DNA of 9,499 nucleotides, taken from positions 1-9,499 of the forward strand of contig DLRL01000004.1 in assembly GCA_002501085.1 (NCBI GenBank), in the 5' to 3' direction. Below are positions 1 to 6,196 of the stretch, piece after piece. Made by a program: the position numbers and the translations under genes. Under the pieces are notes generated by a model. The model was given only the letters and a program-made list of their open reading frames with translations, was not told the DNA's origin and did no database searches. Every line of letters begins with the position of its first letter. Position 1 is the first letter of the stretch. This stretch comes from Gemmatimonadales bacterium UBA7889. Its GTDB lineage: Bacteria; Gemmatimonadota; Gemmatimonadetes; Longimicrobiales; Gaopeijiaceae.

Positions 1-275
1 GCCGTCCAAGGGATAATGCCGTACTTGGTCGGAATGTCACCACCTGTAATGACCGCGTGCACACCCTCTAGTTTCTCAGCCTCTGACACGTCAATCGACA
101 TAATCCGAGCGTGAGGATAGGGAGACCTGAGGATTTTTCCATGAAGCATCCCCGGAAGCACTATATCATCCGCATACACTGCCCGACCGGTGGACTTATC
201 AAGTCCCTCTATTTTTCGCATCGGCGTACCAATTAACTGCAAGTCCGACTGAGACTTACGTGGTTTACCGATCAT
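1..275 (-). CDS. Molybdenum-binding large subunit of a xanthine dehydrogenase-family hydroxylase, N-terminal fragment
   Basis: This is the first 91 codons of a gene that continues past the left edge. It starts at the ATG at 275-273, which overlaps the stop of the small-subunit gene in an ATGA arrangement, with a weak AGG-type ribosome site inside that gene. The visible residues match the N-terminal (alpha/beta hammerhead) part of the molybdopterin subunit: a G-T-P-x-R-K-I-E-G-L-D-K-x-T-G stretch at about residues 16-30, A-D-D-I then L-P-G-M-L-H-G at about 35-46, R-S-P-Y-P-H-A-R at 50-57, and G-V-H-A-V-I-T at 71-77. Family knowledge says this subunit carries the molybdenum cofactor and hydroxylates purines, aldehydes or aromatic acyl-CoAs. 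The substrate cannot be told because the cofactor and active-site domains lie outside the window. Confidence in the family is high; the exact enzyme is unknown. Confidence 0.9.
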   Translation of the reverse strand, partial: MIGKPRKSQSDLQLIGTPMRKIEGLDKSTGRAVYADDIVLPGMLHGKILRSPYPHARIMSIDVSEAEKLEGVHAVITGGDIPTKYGIIPWT

Positions 276-778
276 CTGTGTGACCTATCTAGATGAGCTT
301 CGACTTTCAATCTCTGGGCTGCGCTCATCACAGCATCATAGATCTTGGAGTAGCCTGTGCATCGGCAAAGATTTCCGGCCAAAGCCTCCTTGATCTCTGT
401 TCTTGAAGGAGAAGTTGTCTTTTCAAGAAGGGCAGCGGCAGAACATAGGATGCCAGGCGTGCAGAACCCGCACTGAGCTGCACCATGTAAGTCGAATGCA
501 TCCTGTAACGGATGAGGGCCATCCACATCAGCCAAACCTTCGACGGTTACGACGCTATGTCCCTCAGCCTCGCAGACCGGAGTGATACAAGATAATGTGG
601 GTCGGCCATCTAGGATGACCGTGCAGGCACCACAGTCACCCTTATCACACCCTTGCTTGGAGCCCGTGAGGCCAAGCTCGTACCTCAAGGCTTCCAAAAG
701 AGTGAAGTGCATCGGCACCCCAATCTCTCGCAGGTCACCGTTGACGTTGAGTCGCACGATCTGAGTCGCGGCTGGCAT
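272..778 (-). CDS. [2Fe-2S] small subunit of a xanthine dehydrogenase-family hydroxylase
   Basis: A 168-residue electron-transfer subunit, the usual length for free-standing iron-sulfur subunits of xanthine dehydrogenase, CO dehydrogenase (CoxS) and 4-hydroxybenzoyl-CoA reductase. The plant-type ferredoxin cluster ligands are C44, C49, C52 and C64, in the motif G-C-D-x-G-D-C-G-A-C. The second helical cluster uses C103 and C106 (C-G-F-C-T-P-G) with C138 and C140 (C-R-C-T-G-Y). It would pass electrons from the molybdenum site of the downstream subunit to FAD, normally on a third subunit that is not visible here. No signal peptide is seen, so it is probably cytoplasmic. The frame is open further upstream to 976, but that extension runs into the divergent gene and has no family character, so I chose the ATG at 778. 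It has no clear Shine-Dalgarno, so the exact start is less certain. The stop overlaps the large-subunit start by four bases, which implies translational coupling. Confidence 0.93.
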   Translation of the reverse strand: MPAATQIVRLNVNGDLREIGVPMHFTLLEALRYELGLTGSKQGCDKGDCGACTVILDGRPTLSCITPVCEAEGHSVVTVEGLADVDGPHPLQDAFDLHGAAQCGFCTPGILCSAAALLEKTTSPSRTEIKEALAGNLCRCTGYSKIYDAVMSAAQRLKVEAHLDRSHR

Positions 779-828
779 AACAAAAAGGTGGCCGCCTAAG
801 CGTGGTGCTGCAACGGGGCTGTTGAAGC

Positions 829-838
829 CCACCGGTGG
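829..838. promoter_or_regulatory. Short palindrome in the divergent promoter gap
   Basis: A perfect 10-base palindrome (CCACCGGTGG) lies between the hydroxylase small subunit and the divergent bacilliredoxin. The 117-base gap (779-895) must contain promoters for both directions, so the site could be an operator. A palindrome this short can also arise by chance, and I see no clear -35/-10 pair beside it. Confidence 0.2.
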
Positions 839-883
839 AACCCAAGCCCTGTCATGGGTAACTTTGGCTCTGAATAAGCCACC

Positions 884-888
884 AGGAG
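884..888 (+). promoter_or_regulatory. Ribosome binding site of the bacilliredoxin gene
   Basis: AGGAG ends seven bases before the ATG at 896. The spacing is ideal and supports that start. Confidence 0.7.
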
Positions 889-895
889 CCATACC

Positions 896-1312
896 ATGCC
901 GTACCCAGAAATGATGATAGCCCCTATGCGTGAGGACCTCGTGCGAGTCGGCTTCAGTGAGATGAAGACGCCCCAAGAGGTGGATGCCGTGCTCAGCGCA
1001 GGCAAGGGAACCACTCTCGTAGCGGTGAATTCAGTCTGTGGCTGTGCCGCAGGGATGATGCGTCCCGCGGTGTACATGTCACTACAGGGGGAGAAGAGGC
1101 CTGAAGTACTTACTACAGTCTTCGCCGGTCAAGATCTAGAAGCTACCGAGCGCACGCGTGAGTACATCGTCGGCTTTCCGCCCTCATCCCCTTCAGTCGC
1201 ACTCTTCAAGGATGGGGATCTCGTCTACTTCATGGAGCGTCACTTGATTGAGGGTCGGAATACAGAAGACATAGCGAGTGATCTGCGCACTGCATATGAA
1301 GAGCACTGCTGA
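896..1312 (+). CDS. BrxA/BrxB family bacilliredoxin (YphP/YqiW family)
   Basis: A 138-residue thioredoxin-fold protein, full length for the BrxA/BrxB family. In Firmicutes these proteins remove bacillithiol from mixed disulfides on oxidised proteins. The active-site motif C-G-C at 48-50 sits in the diagnostic context V-N-S-V-C-G-C-A-A-G. Other family blocks are M-R-x-x-L at 11-15, V-F-A-G-Q-D at 75-80, P-P-S-S-P-S at 95-100, R-H-x-I-E-G at 115-120, and the terminal H-C pair ending at C138. No signal peptide is visible, so it should be cytoplasmic. A good AGGAG site supports the start at 896. It is a lone gene, divergent from the hydroxylase pair and convergent with the DUF1028 operon. If the organism makes bacillithiol or a similar low-molecular-weight thiol, this protein would act in thiol redox repair; no thiol biosynthesis gene is present here. 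Confidence 0.95.
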   Translation: MPYPEMMIAPMREDLVRVGFSEMKTPQEVDAVLSAGKGTTLVAVNSVCGCAAGMMRPAVYMSLQGEKRPEVLTTVFAGQDLEATERTREYIVGFPPSSPSVALFKDGDLVYFMERHLIEGRNTEDIASDLRTAYEEHC

Positions 1313-1352
1313 ATCCGGGCAGTCTCCTTAGTAGTAGGGTTAGTTCGAACAG

Positions 1353-2138
1353 CTAGCGGCCCCTGATCCGATCCCGCTGGCGGGCAGCCAGTTCAACAAG
1401 CCGCCTAAGCTCCGCAATCGGATTGTCAGAGTCATCAACTTGGAGCCTCAGTACGACATCATTGTTGAGCCAAACCCCACCGTTTTCCTTGACAATGAGC
1501 ATCGCTGCTGACTGCATACCCCGGCTATCACCACCAGCAGCTTGACCCGCTTCAAGGGCGGCCTGAAGGCGGAATGATAGATGTCCCCCCGTCCCCTCGA
1601 AGGCCTCTATCATCATATCAACCACATCTGGTCCAGCTAATATGTTTCCTTGTGCGGATACATGAGTACCAACCCGGTGCCCTGCCCAGTCAGAAGCGCG
1701 TGGCCCGGTATGGGTTGCGACATTGCCTTGGGAGTCCATCACAGAGAATTGCCGCCCGAGCTTTGTCCAATCTTCGGGACGGGGATCTGGATCATCGGAG
1801 AGGAGTCGGTCGACAATCTCCTGCGGACTTAACCCCTGCCGGAGCAACTCTAAGCCTTGTGGTCCGTAACTAACGTCCACAATCGCCTGAGTCGTGACGA
1901 CACCTACATTCGCCTCAGCCCAAAGAACTCCGTTTCCCACCGCAAAGACCCGAGACTGCACAGCTCCACCTACTTCCCCAGTATTCGGGTCATAGCCGAG
2001 GATCGAGAAGGTCGCGACAGGCGGCCAGGGAGCAATCTTATCATCAGCGGATTCAGTGTTAACCTGGCCCATCAAAGCCGAAGCACTTGCAAGTAGTATT
2101 ACTGCTATCAGGCTAGTGAATGTGCTAAGCGCTTTCAT
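1353..2138 (-). CDS. Exported DUF1028 family protein (Ntn-hydrolase superfamily)
   Basis: A 261-residue protein with a Sec-type signal at residues 1-25 (charged start, hydrophobic run about 8-22, then a short region ending at M-G-Q). The rest is a full DUF1028 domain: A-T-F-S-I at 42-46, D-P-x-T-G-E-V-G at 50-57, A-V-Q-S-R-x-F-A-V-G at 59-68, Y-G-P-Q-G-L at 91-96, W-A-G-H at 151-154, Q-G-N-I-L at 163-167, and A-G-G-D-S-R-G-M-Q-S-A-A at 201-212. Pfam places the family in the N-terminal-nucleophile hydrolase clan, but its substrate is, as far as I know, not established. Thr43 is the candidate nucleophile; it would need to be exposed by cleavage after Ala42. The gene is last in an operon after an M20 peptidase and a cupin. 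It overlaps the cupin stop by four bases (ATGA) and has its own strong GGAGGA site. A peptidase or amidase role fits the context but is an inference. Confidence 0.93.
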   Translation of the reverse strand: MKALSTFTSLIAVILLASASALMGQVNTESADDKIAPWPPVATFSILGYDPNTGEVGGAVQSRVFAVGNGVLWAEANVGVVTTQAIVDVSYGPQGLELLRQGLSPQEIVDRLLSDDPDPRPEDWTKLGRQFSVMDSQGNVATHTGPRASDWAGHRVGTHVSAQGNILAGPDVVDMMIEAFEGTGGHLSFRLQAALEAGQAAGGDSRGMQSAAMLIVKENGGVWLNNDVVLRLQVDDSDNPIAELRRLVELAARQRDRIRGR

Positions 2139-2455
2139 AGGTAATCCTCCCGGACCGGGGCGAAGACATCGAGAATCCTACAAGGGGTATGGGCTACACC
2201 AGTGTGTCGCACATCCGGAGGAACCACAAAAACGTCTCCCGCTTCGAGCACATGGGACGTCCCGTCCACTATTAACTCGAAAGTGCCCATGAGCACATTC
2301 ACGATCTGCTCATGGGGATGATCATGTTCTGGGAGTGGCTTTCCTGGATCAATTTCCCAATAAACGTGAGTGGTGCGTTCGCTATGAATGAAGCGCCCAT
2401 GATATCCTTCCATGATCTCACGAGACTCCGTTGACCAGACGTTGATTTTCCCCAT
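2135..2455 (-). CDS. Small single-domain cupin, KdgF-like
   Basis: A 106-residue single cupin barrel with no signal peptide, so probably cytoplasmic. Cupin motif 1 reads P-G-x-x-x-P-E-H-D-H-P-H-E-Q at 37-50, and motif 2 is centred on P-P-D-V-R-H at 79-84. Likely metal ligands are H44, H46, Q50 and H84. A glutamine in the third position and a C-terminal F-x-P-x-R-E-D-[FY]-L tail are features I associate with KdgF, which linearises unsaturated uronates released from pectin or alginate. Many uncharacterised cupins share parts of this pattern, so the function is tentative. I chose the ATG at 2455 because GAGGA at 2465-2469 is nine bases upstream of it. A GTG at 2461 would instead overlap the M20 stop (GTGA), but lies only three bases from that site. 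The gene sits between the M20 peptidase and DUF1028 genes and may be translationally coupled to both. Confidence 0.9.
   Translation of the reverse strand: MGKINVWSTESREIMEGYHGRFIHSERTTHVYWEIDPGKPLPEHDHPHEQIVNVLMGTFELIVDGTSHVLEAGDVFVVPPDVRHTGVAHTPCRILDVFAPVREDYL
2145..2150 (-). promoter_or_regulatory. Ribosome binding site of the DUF1028 gene
   Basis: GGAGGA read on the minus strand, six bases before the ATG at 2138 and inside the end of the cupin gene. It fixes the DUF1028 start and shows that this gene can recruit ribosomes itself as well as through the ATGA overlap. Confidence 0.7.
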
Positions 2456-2457
2456 CG

Positions 2458-3864
2458 TCACTCTTCCTCTGAAATTGGTCGCGTGGCGGCGAATCGCTCT
2501 AGAATCTTGACCGTCATAGTCACGCCGCGGCGGACATTCTCTTCTGTTACACGTTCATTATTCCCATGAACGCCCCCAGCATCCTCCGAGGGTGTCGCTG
2601 TTGCACTGTACCCGTAGCTAACAATGCCAAGGTCCCGGAAAAAATGGCTATCCGTAAACCCACCTTGAACCTGTGGCACAAAGCTAGCTCCAGGCAGCTC
2701 TTCTAAAGTCACGTCCCGGATCATCTCGTAGAGTTGAGTTTCGGTGGTTGAGACTGCGGGTGTAAACCCCATTAATACCTCGATCTCCACTTCAGGACCT
2801 ACCACACCCTGAAGCTCCCTGAGCCATACTTGAGGATCCTGGTCAGGTAGCAGTCGGCAATCAATCTCTGCCCAAACTTCTGGTGACACTACGTTAATTT
2901 TGTTGCTCCCTTCAAAGCGTGTGATCGAGCAAGTATTCCGGGTCAACGTGTGAAGCGATGGGTTATAGAGTTGAAGTTCCTCCAACACCTCAGGTTCTTG
3001 GATCGCAGAGCCAAAATCTTGAAATCGCGTTTGCCAAGGCTCGGGATGCTGCGCTGCCATGCCTCTGAAGTGGGAGTCAACCGCAGGAATAATACGTGCT
3101 TCAAATTCGTGAAGGCGCAGACGCTCCAGGGCCTCAATTAGTTCGAGTGAAGCATACGAGACGAGCGGTCGGGAACCATGCCCCGGCTCACCCGTTGTTC
3201 TTAGGCGTAACCAATAGGGCACCTTTTGAGTTACCTCGACCCCAAACTGTACTCTGCCCTCAACGACCGAGCCGCCGCCGCCTTCATTGAGTAAGAACCC
3301 AATATTACTGAAGAGCTCGGGACGATTTTCAACGAGCCAACCTGCTCCGAAGAAGCCCCCAGCTTCTTCATCAGCAGTTCCCATGAAGACCACATCTCGG
3401 TTGAGAGGAATGCCTGACCTGTGAAGTGCCAGGAAGGTCGCTAAATGCAGAATGCCACTCGTCTTCGTGTCGAGAGTACCACGGCCGTAGATATAGCCGT
3501 CTCTCAGTTCGCCCGAGAGTGGATCATTATCCCAATAACGCTCGTCCGCCGGTACCACATCAATATGGTGTAGCAGGACGATACCTGGTCTATCACCGCC
3601 CTCTAGTCTAGCCCAAATATTTCCTCTGCCTGGCGCGGATTCAGCAATCTCGTATTCAATGCCTTCTGCTTCGAACAACCGTGCAAAGAATTCGGCTCCC
3701 CGAATCTCGTTGCCCGGAGGATTTATGGTATTGATACGAATGTATTCTTGGAGCCAACCCACCGCTTCGTCCTGCAAGGCTCCAAGATCGACTTGGGCAC
3801 TGACATGCTGGGCAGCTACTAAGAGAACCGAGATCGTAAGCGAACATCGTATGGCTTTGAGCAT
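2458..3864 (-). CDS. Exported M20 family zinc metallopeptidase
   Basis: A 468-residue protein with a Sec signal at 1-24 (M-L-K-A-I-R start, hydrophobic core, cleavage near V-S-A-Q), so it acts outside the cytoplasm. The M20 di-zinc motifs are present in order: H-H-I-D-V-V-P with ligand H100 and D102; G-R-G-T-L-D-T-K with bridging D132; A-D-E-E-A-G-G with general base E166 and ligand E167; N-E-G-G with ligand E194; and H-G-N-N-E with ligand H433. G-H-G-S at 228-231 in the lid domain is the histidine that reaches the partner active site in dimeric relatives. Enzymes of this type remove amino acids from dipeptides or N-acyl groups from amino acids; the exact substrate is not readable. A GAAGGA site six bases upstream supports the start. 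It is the first gene of an operon with the cupin and DUF1028 genes and is divergent from the oxidoreductase/DUF1080 operon. Confidence 0.96.
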   Translation of the reverse strand: MLKAIRCSLTISVLLVAAQHVSAQVDLGALQDEAVGWLQEYIRINTINPPGNEIRGAEFFARLFEAEGIEYEIAESAPGRGNIWARLEGGDRPGIVLLHHIDVVPADERYWDNDPLSGELRDGYIYGRGTLDTKTSGILHLATFLALHRSGIPLNRDVVFMGTADEEAGGFFGAGWLVENRPELFSNIGFLLNEGGGGSVVEGRVQFGVEVTQKVPYWLRLRTTGEPGHGSRPLVSYASLELIEALERLRLHEFEARIIPAVDSHFRGMAAQHPEPWQTRFQDFGSAIQEPEVLEELQLYNPSLHTLTRNTCSITRFEGSNKINVVSPEVWAEIDCRLLPDQDPQVWLRELQGVVGPEVEIEVLMGFTPAVSTTETQLYEMIRDVTLEELPGASFVPQVQGGFTDSHFFRDLGIVSYGYSATATPSEDAGGVHGNNERVTEENVRRGVTMTVKILERFAATRPISEEE

Positions 3865-3870
3865 TGTCCG

Positions 3871-3876
3871 TCCTTC
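3871..3876 (-). promoter_or_regulatory. Ribosome binding site of the M20 peptidase gene
   Basis: GAAGGA on the minus strand, six bases before the ATG at 3864. It supports that start, which also gives a complete signal peptide. Confidence 0.65.
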
Positions 3877-3908
3877 GGGGCTGGCCCGGGTCCATTCTGA
3901 GTCGGAGG

Positions 3909-3928
3909 CACGGTAAGATGCTACCGTG
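3909..3928. promoter_or_regulatory. Perfect inverted repeat in the divergent gap, possible operator or leader hairpin
   Basis: CACGGTA and TACCGTG form a perfect 7-base inverted repeat around a 6-base centre. It lies 45 bases upstream of the M20 start, in the 191-base gap (3865-4055) between two divergent operons. The position and symmetry suit a dimeric regulator site or a 5' leader hairpin. No U-run follows on either strand, so it is not an intrinsic terminator. The regulator is unknown. Confidence 0.35.
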
Positions 3929-3979
3929 GCTGATTTGCTGGCAATTCAGGTAGTCACCACGCATTGTAACGAACGGCTT

Positions 3980-4003
3980 CTAGGCTTTGCGTTTGCAACC
4001 TAG
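3980..4003. promoter_or_regulatory. Second inverted repeat in the divergent gap
   Basis: CTAGG at 3980-3984 pairs with CCTAG at 3999-4003, and TTGC at 3987-3990 pairs with GCAA at 3995-3998, leaving a two-base bulge and a GTTT loop. It lies 52 bases before the oxidoreductase start. It could be an operator or an RNA leader hairpin for that operon. I found no convincing -35/-10 pair to anchor it. Confidence 0.3.
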
Positions 4004-4055
4004 CAGTCGCGGACAATACGAGTACTAGACCAAACCCCGCCCGTGAGAGCGAAAA

Positions 4056-5420
4056 ATGATTCACCCAGCAACCCCACAGTCCCGTCGTAAGTTTCTGAGC
4101 AGCCTCGCAGCTGGTGCCTTAGCCGGTGGCGCAGCGCCTGAGTTCTTATCCATCAGGGAACGGAATCGCATCCACACTCTCGTAAGGCAAGAGTATCAGT
4201 CTGCCAATGACCAGATCCAACTAGCAGTCATCGGAGCTGGAGGGATGGGGATGGCGGATGTTGAAACGGCACTGAGCGTTCCAGGAGTGAGACTTGTCGC
4301 CGTAGCAGACTGTTTCGATGGCCGCCTGGTAGCTGCGCGTGAAAATTATGGACAAGACTTGTTCACCACCCGTGACTACCGTGAAGTATTAGCGCGAGAT
4401 GATGTTGATGCTGTGATCTGTGGTACTCCGGACCATTGGCACAAACAGATTTCTGTAGAAGCACTCTCGGCTGGGAAATCTGTGTACTGTGAGAAACCCA
4501 TGGTGCACAGCATCGCCCAAGGTGCCGATGTAGTCAGGGCACAAAATGAATCCGGGAAAACCTTCCAGGTCGGTAGCCAAGGGATGAGCTCCCTTGGTAA
4601 TGAGAAGGCAAAAGAATTACTCGCCGCAGGAGAGATTGGAGAACTGAACTACGCTGAAGGATTTTGGGCACGTAATGATCCGATCGGTGCCTGGCAATAC
4701 GCTATCCCTGAAGACGCCTCTGAAGAAACCGTCGATTGGGAAATGTTTCTCGGTGATGCTCCTCCGAAACCCTACGATCCGTTGCGTATATTCCGCTGGC
4801 GAAACTATCGCGACTACGGCACTGGGGTCTCCGGTGACCTGTTCGTCCACCTATTCTCAAGTCTCCATTTCATCACCTCATCTCTGGGCCCGCGTAAGAT
4901 CATGGCGCAGGGTGGACTGCGTTATTGGAAGGATGGGCGCGAGGTACCCGACATCTTGCTGGGAATGTTCGACTACCCAGAGACTGAGGCACATCCACCA
5001 TTCAACCTCTCACTCCGTGTGAATTTTGTTGATGGCACTTCAGGCACAACGTTCTTGCGCCTGGTCGGGAGCGAAGGTGCTATGGATGTGACCTGGACAG
5101 ACGTTGTCCTGCGCCGGAATAAGGCTGTTAGCCCAACTGATGTCTTTAGCCAGAGGAAGGCGGATGAAATGGATCAGGGGGTTGAAGCACGAAAGCAGAT
5201 GCTGCCGCCGGCAGAAAGCGTTTATATGGTAGAAGATGGATACATGGGGGCTCACTTTGATCACTTCATGAATTTCTTCCGCGGTGTTCGTGATGGTCGC
5301 CCAGTAAACGAAGACGCAGAGTTTGGGCTACGCGCTGCGGCACCAGCCCTAGCCTGCAACGATAGTTACTTCGGTGACCAGATTCTGGCCTGGGACCCCG
5401 AGATGATGGAGGTAATCTAA
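4056..5420 (+). CDS. Tat-exported Gfo/Idh/MocA family sugar oxidoreductase
   Basis: A 454-residue NAD(P)-dependent oxidoreductase with a twin-arginine signal: S-R-R-K-F-L at 9-14 followed by an alanine/glycine-rich hydrophobic segment to about residue 32. The Rossmann domain starts near residue 55, with the nucleotide-binding G-A-G-G-M-G at 60-65, D-H-W-H at 126-129 and the family motif C-E-K-P at 145-148 (catalytic-type K147). The C-terminal domain has W-E-M-F-L-G-D-A-P at 228-236 and D-L-F-V-H at 261-265, placing D261 and H265 as the usual active-site pair. The family oxidises sugar or inositol hydroxyls. Tat export implies that it folds with its cofactor before secretion, as glucose-fructose oxidoreductase does. 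The ribosome site is weak (purine-rich bases only), but the start gives an intact Tat signal. It is first of three genes, with the two DUF1080 genes 2 bases and then a one-base overlap (TGATG) downstream. It could supply the 3-keto sugar that those enzymes cleave; that link is an inference. Confidence 0.95.
   Translation: MIHPATPQSRRKFLSSLAAGALAGGAAPEFLSIRERNRIHTLVRQEYQSANDQIQLAVIGAGGMGMADVETALSVPGVRLVAVADCFDGRLVAARENYGQDLFTTRDYREVLARDDVDAVICGTPDHWHKQISVEALSAGKSVYCEKPMVHSIAQGADVVRAQNESGKTFQVGSQGMSSLGNEKAKELLAAGEIGELNYAEGFWARNDPIGAWQYAIPEDASEETVDWEMFLGDAPPKPYDPLRIFRWRNYRDYGTGVSGDLFVHLFSSLHFITSSLGPRKIMAQGGLRYWKDGREVPDILLGMFDYPETEAHPPFNLSLRVNFVDGTSGTTFLRLVGSEGAMDVTWTDVVLRRNKAVSPTDVFSQRKADEMDQGVEARKQMLPPAESVYMVEDGYMGAHFDHFMNFFRGVRDGRPVNEDAEFGLRAAAPALACNDSYFGDQILAWDPEMMEVI
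5408..5413 (+). promoter_or_regulatory. Ribosome binding site of the first DUF1080 gene
   Basis: GGAGGT inside the end of the oxidoreductase gene, nine bases before the GTG at 5423. It supports the unusual GTG start. Confidence 0.65.
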
Positions 5421-5422
5421 CA

Positions 5423-6196
5423 GTGGCTATCATCTGGAGGATTGGGGCACGCTTAAGCCTTCTGGGCCTAATATCAGCCCTCGCCGTCTGTTCTCAGACA
5501 AATCAAGGAAAGGACAACACACCTGCTGAGACAGAACACAATAAACTCACGCCGGAAGAAGTGGCTGCAGGTTGGCTTCTTTTATTTGATGGTGTTTCTA
5601 CAGACGGTTGGCGTGGATACCTGAGTGAGTCATTTCCTCAGGAAGGGTGGGCTATAGCTGATGGTAATCTGGTTGTTTTTGCTTCGGACGGGAGTGAAGA
5701 GGGGCTTGGTGGAGATATCGTTACCGAGACAGAGTTCTCTGACTTCGAGCTCCTTTTTGATTTCAAGCTTTCACCCGTAGGCAACAGCGGTGTGTTTTAC
5801 CGAGTGAAGGAAGTCGAAGGAACTACGATGTGGGAGGTAGCCCCAGAATTTCAAGTGCTCGACGATACTACATACATCGATATGGGCACCATGGATATGA
5901 ATAAGCATCTAACAGGGGACAACTACGACCTCCATTCATCCATGGTCACTGCGTCTAGCTCGGTAGGAGAGTGGAATACTGGTCGTATCGTGGTTTCAGG
6001 CAATCAGGTCGAGCATTGGCTTAACGGCCAACTGACTGTCCAGTACGAATATTACACTGACGAATGGAACGAACTGGTGCAAACAAGCAAGTTTGACCCT
6101 GCTCTCTACGCCCGGTTTCCCACTGGCTCCATAGGCATTCAGGACCACGGACACGATGTCCGTTATCGAAACATCAAGATCAAACCATATCTGTGA
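5423..6196 (+). CDS. Exported DUF1080 (3-keto-disaccharide hydrolase family) protein, first copy
   Basis: A 257-residue protein starting with GTG, supported by GGAGGT nine bases upstream. Residues 1-23 form a signal segment. Cys23 follows L-A-V, so it may be a lipoprotein, but valine before the cysteine is not standard. The DUF1080 domain begins at W-L-L-L-F-D-G at 51-57, then D-G-W at 61-63, G-W-A-I-A-D-G-N-L at 75-83, D-F-E-L-L-F-D-F-K at 107-115, G-N-S-G-V-F-Y-R at 120-127, and E-F-Q-V-L-D-D at 142-148. It continues with L-T-G-D-N-Y-D-L at 163-170, E-W-N at 183-185, H-W-L-N-G at 198-202, and I-G-I-Q-D-H-G at 237-243. Pfam names this family 3-keto-disaccharide hydrolase; the fold is a concanavalin-like sandwich. 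It starts two bases after the oxidoreductase stop, so the pair is likely co-translated and co-exported. Direct substrate assignment is not possible. Confidence 0.93.
   Translation: MAIIWRIGARLSLLGLISALAVCSQTNQGKDNTPAETEHNKLTPEEVAAGWLLLFDGVSTDGWRGYLSESFPQEGWAIADGNLVVFASDGSEEGLGGDIVTETEFSDFELLFDFKLSPVGNSGVFYRVKEVEGTTMWEVAPEFQVLDDTTYIDMGTMDMNKHLTGDNYDLHSSMVTASSSVGEWNTGRIVVSGNQVEHWLNGQLTVQYEYYTDEWNELVQTSKFDPALYARFPTGSIGIQDHGHDVRYRNIKIKPYL

Noticed and set aside
779..976. Upstream extension of the [2Fe-2S] subunit reading frame to 976
   Set aside because: It would overlap the start of the divergent bacilliredoxin, which is certain. The added residues do not resemble the family, and the protein from 778 is already full length.
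1313..1352. Possible terminator between the bacilliredoxin and DUF1028 genes
   Set aside because: No stem of useful length or T-run is visible in these 40 bases.
2943..3290. Overlapping short frames on both strands within the M20 gene
   Set aside because: They lie inside a strongly supported coding region, have no clear ribosome sites and show no domain character.
4001..4055. Candidate -35/-10 promoter before the oxidoreductase
   Set aside because: TTGCAA at 3993-3998 and ACAATA at 4013-4018 are only 14 bases apart, too short for a standard promoter, and the matches are weak.
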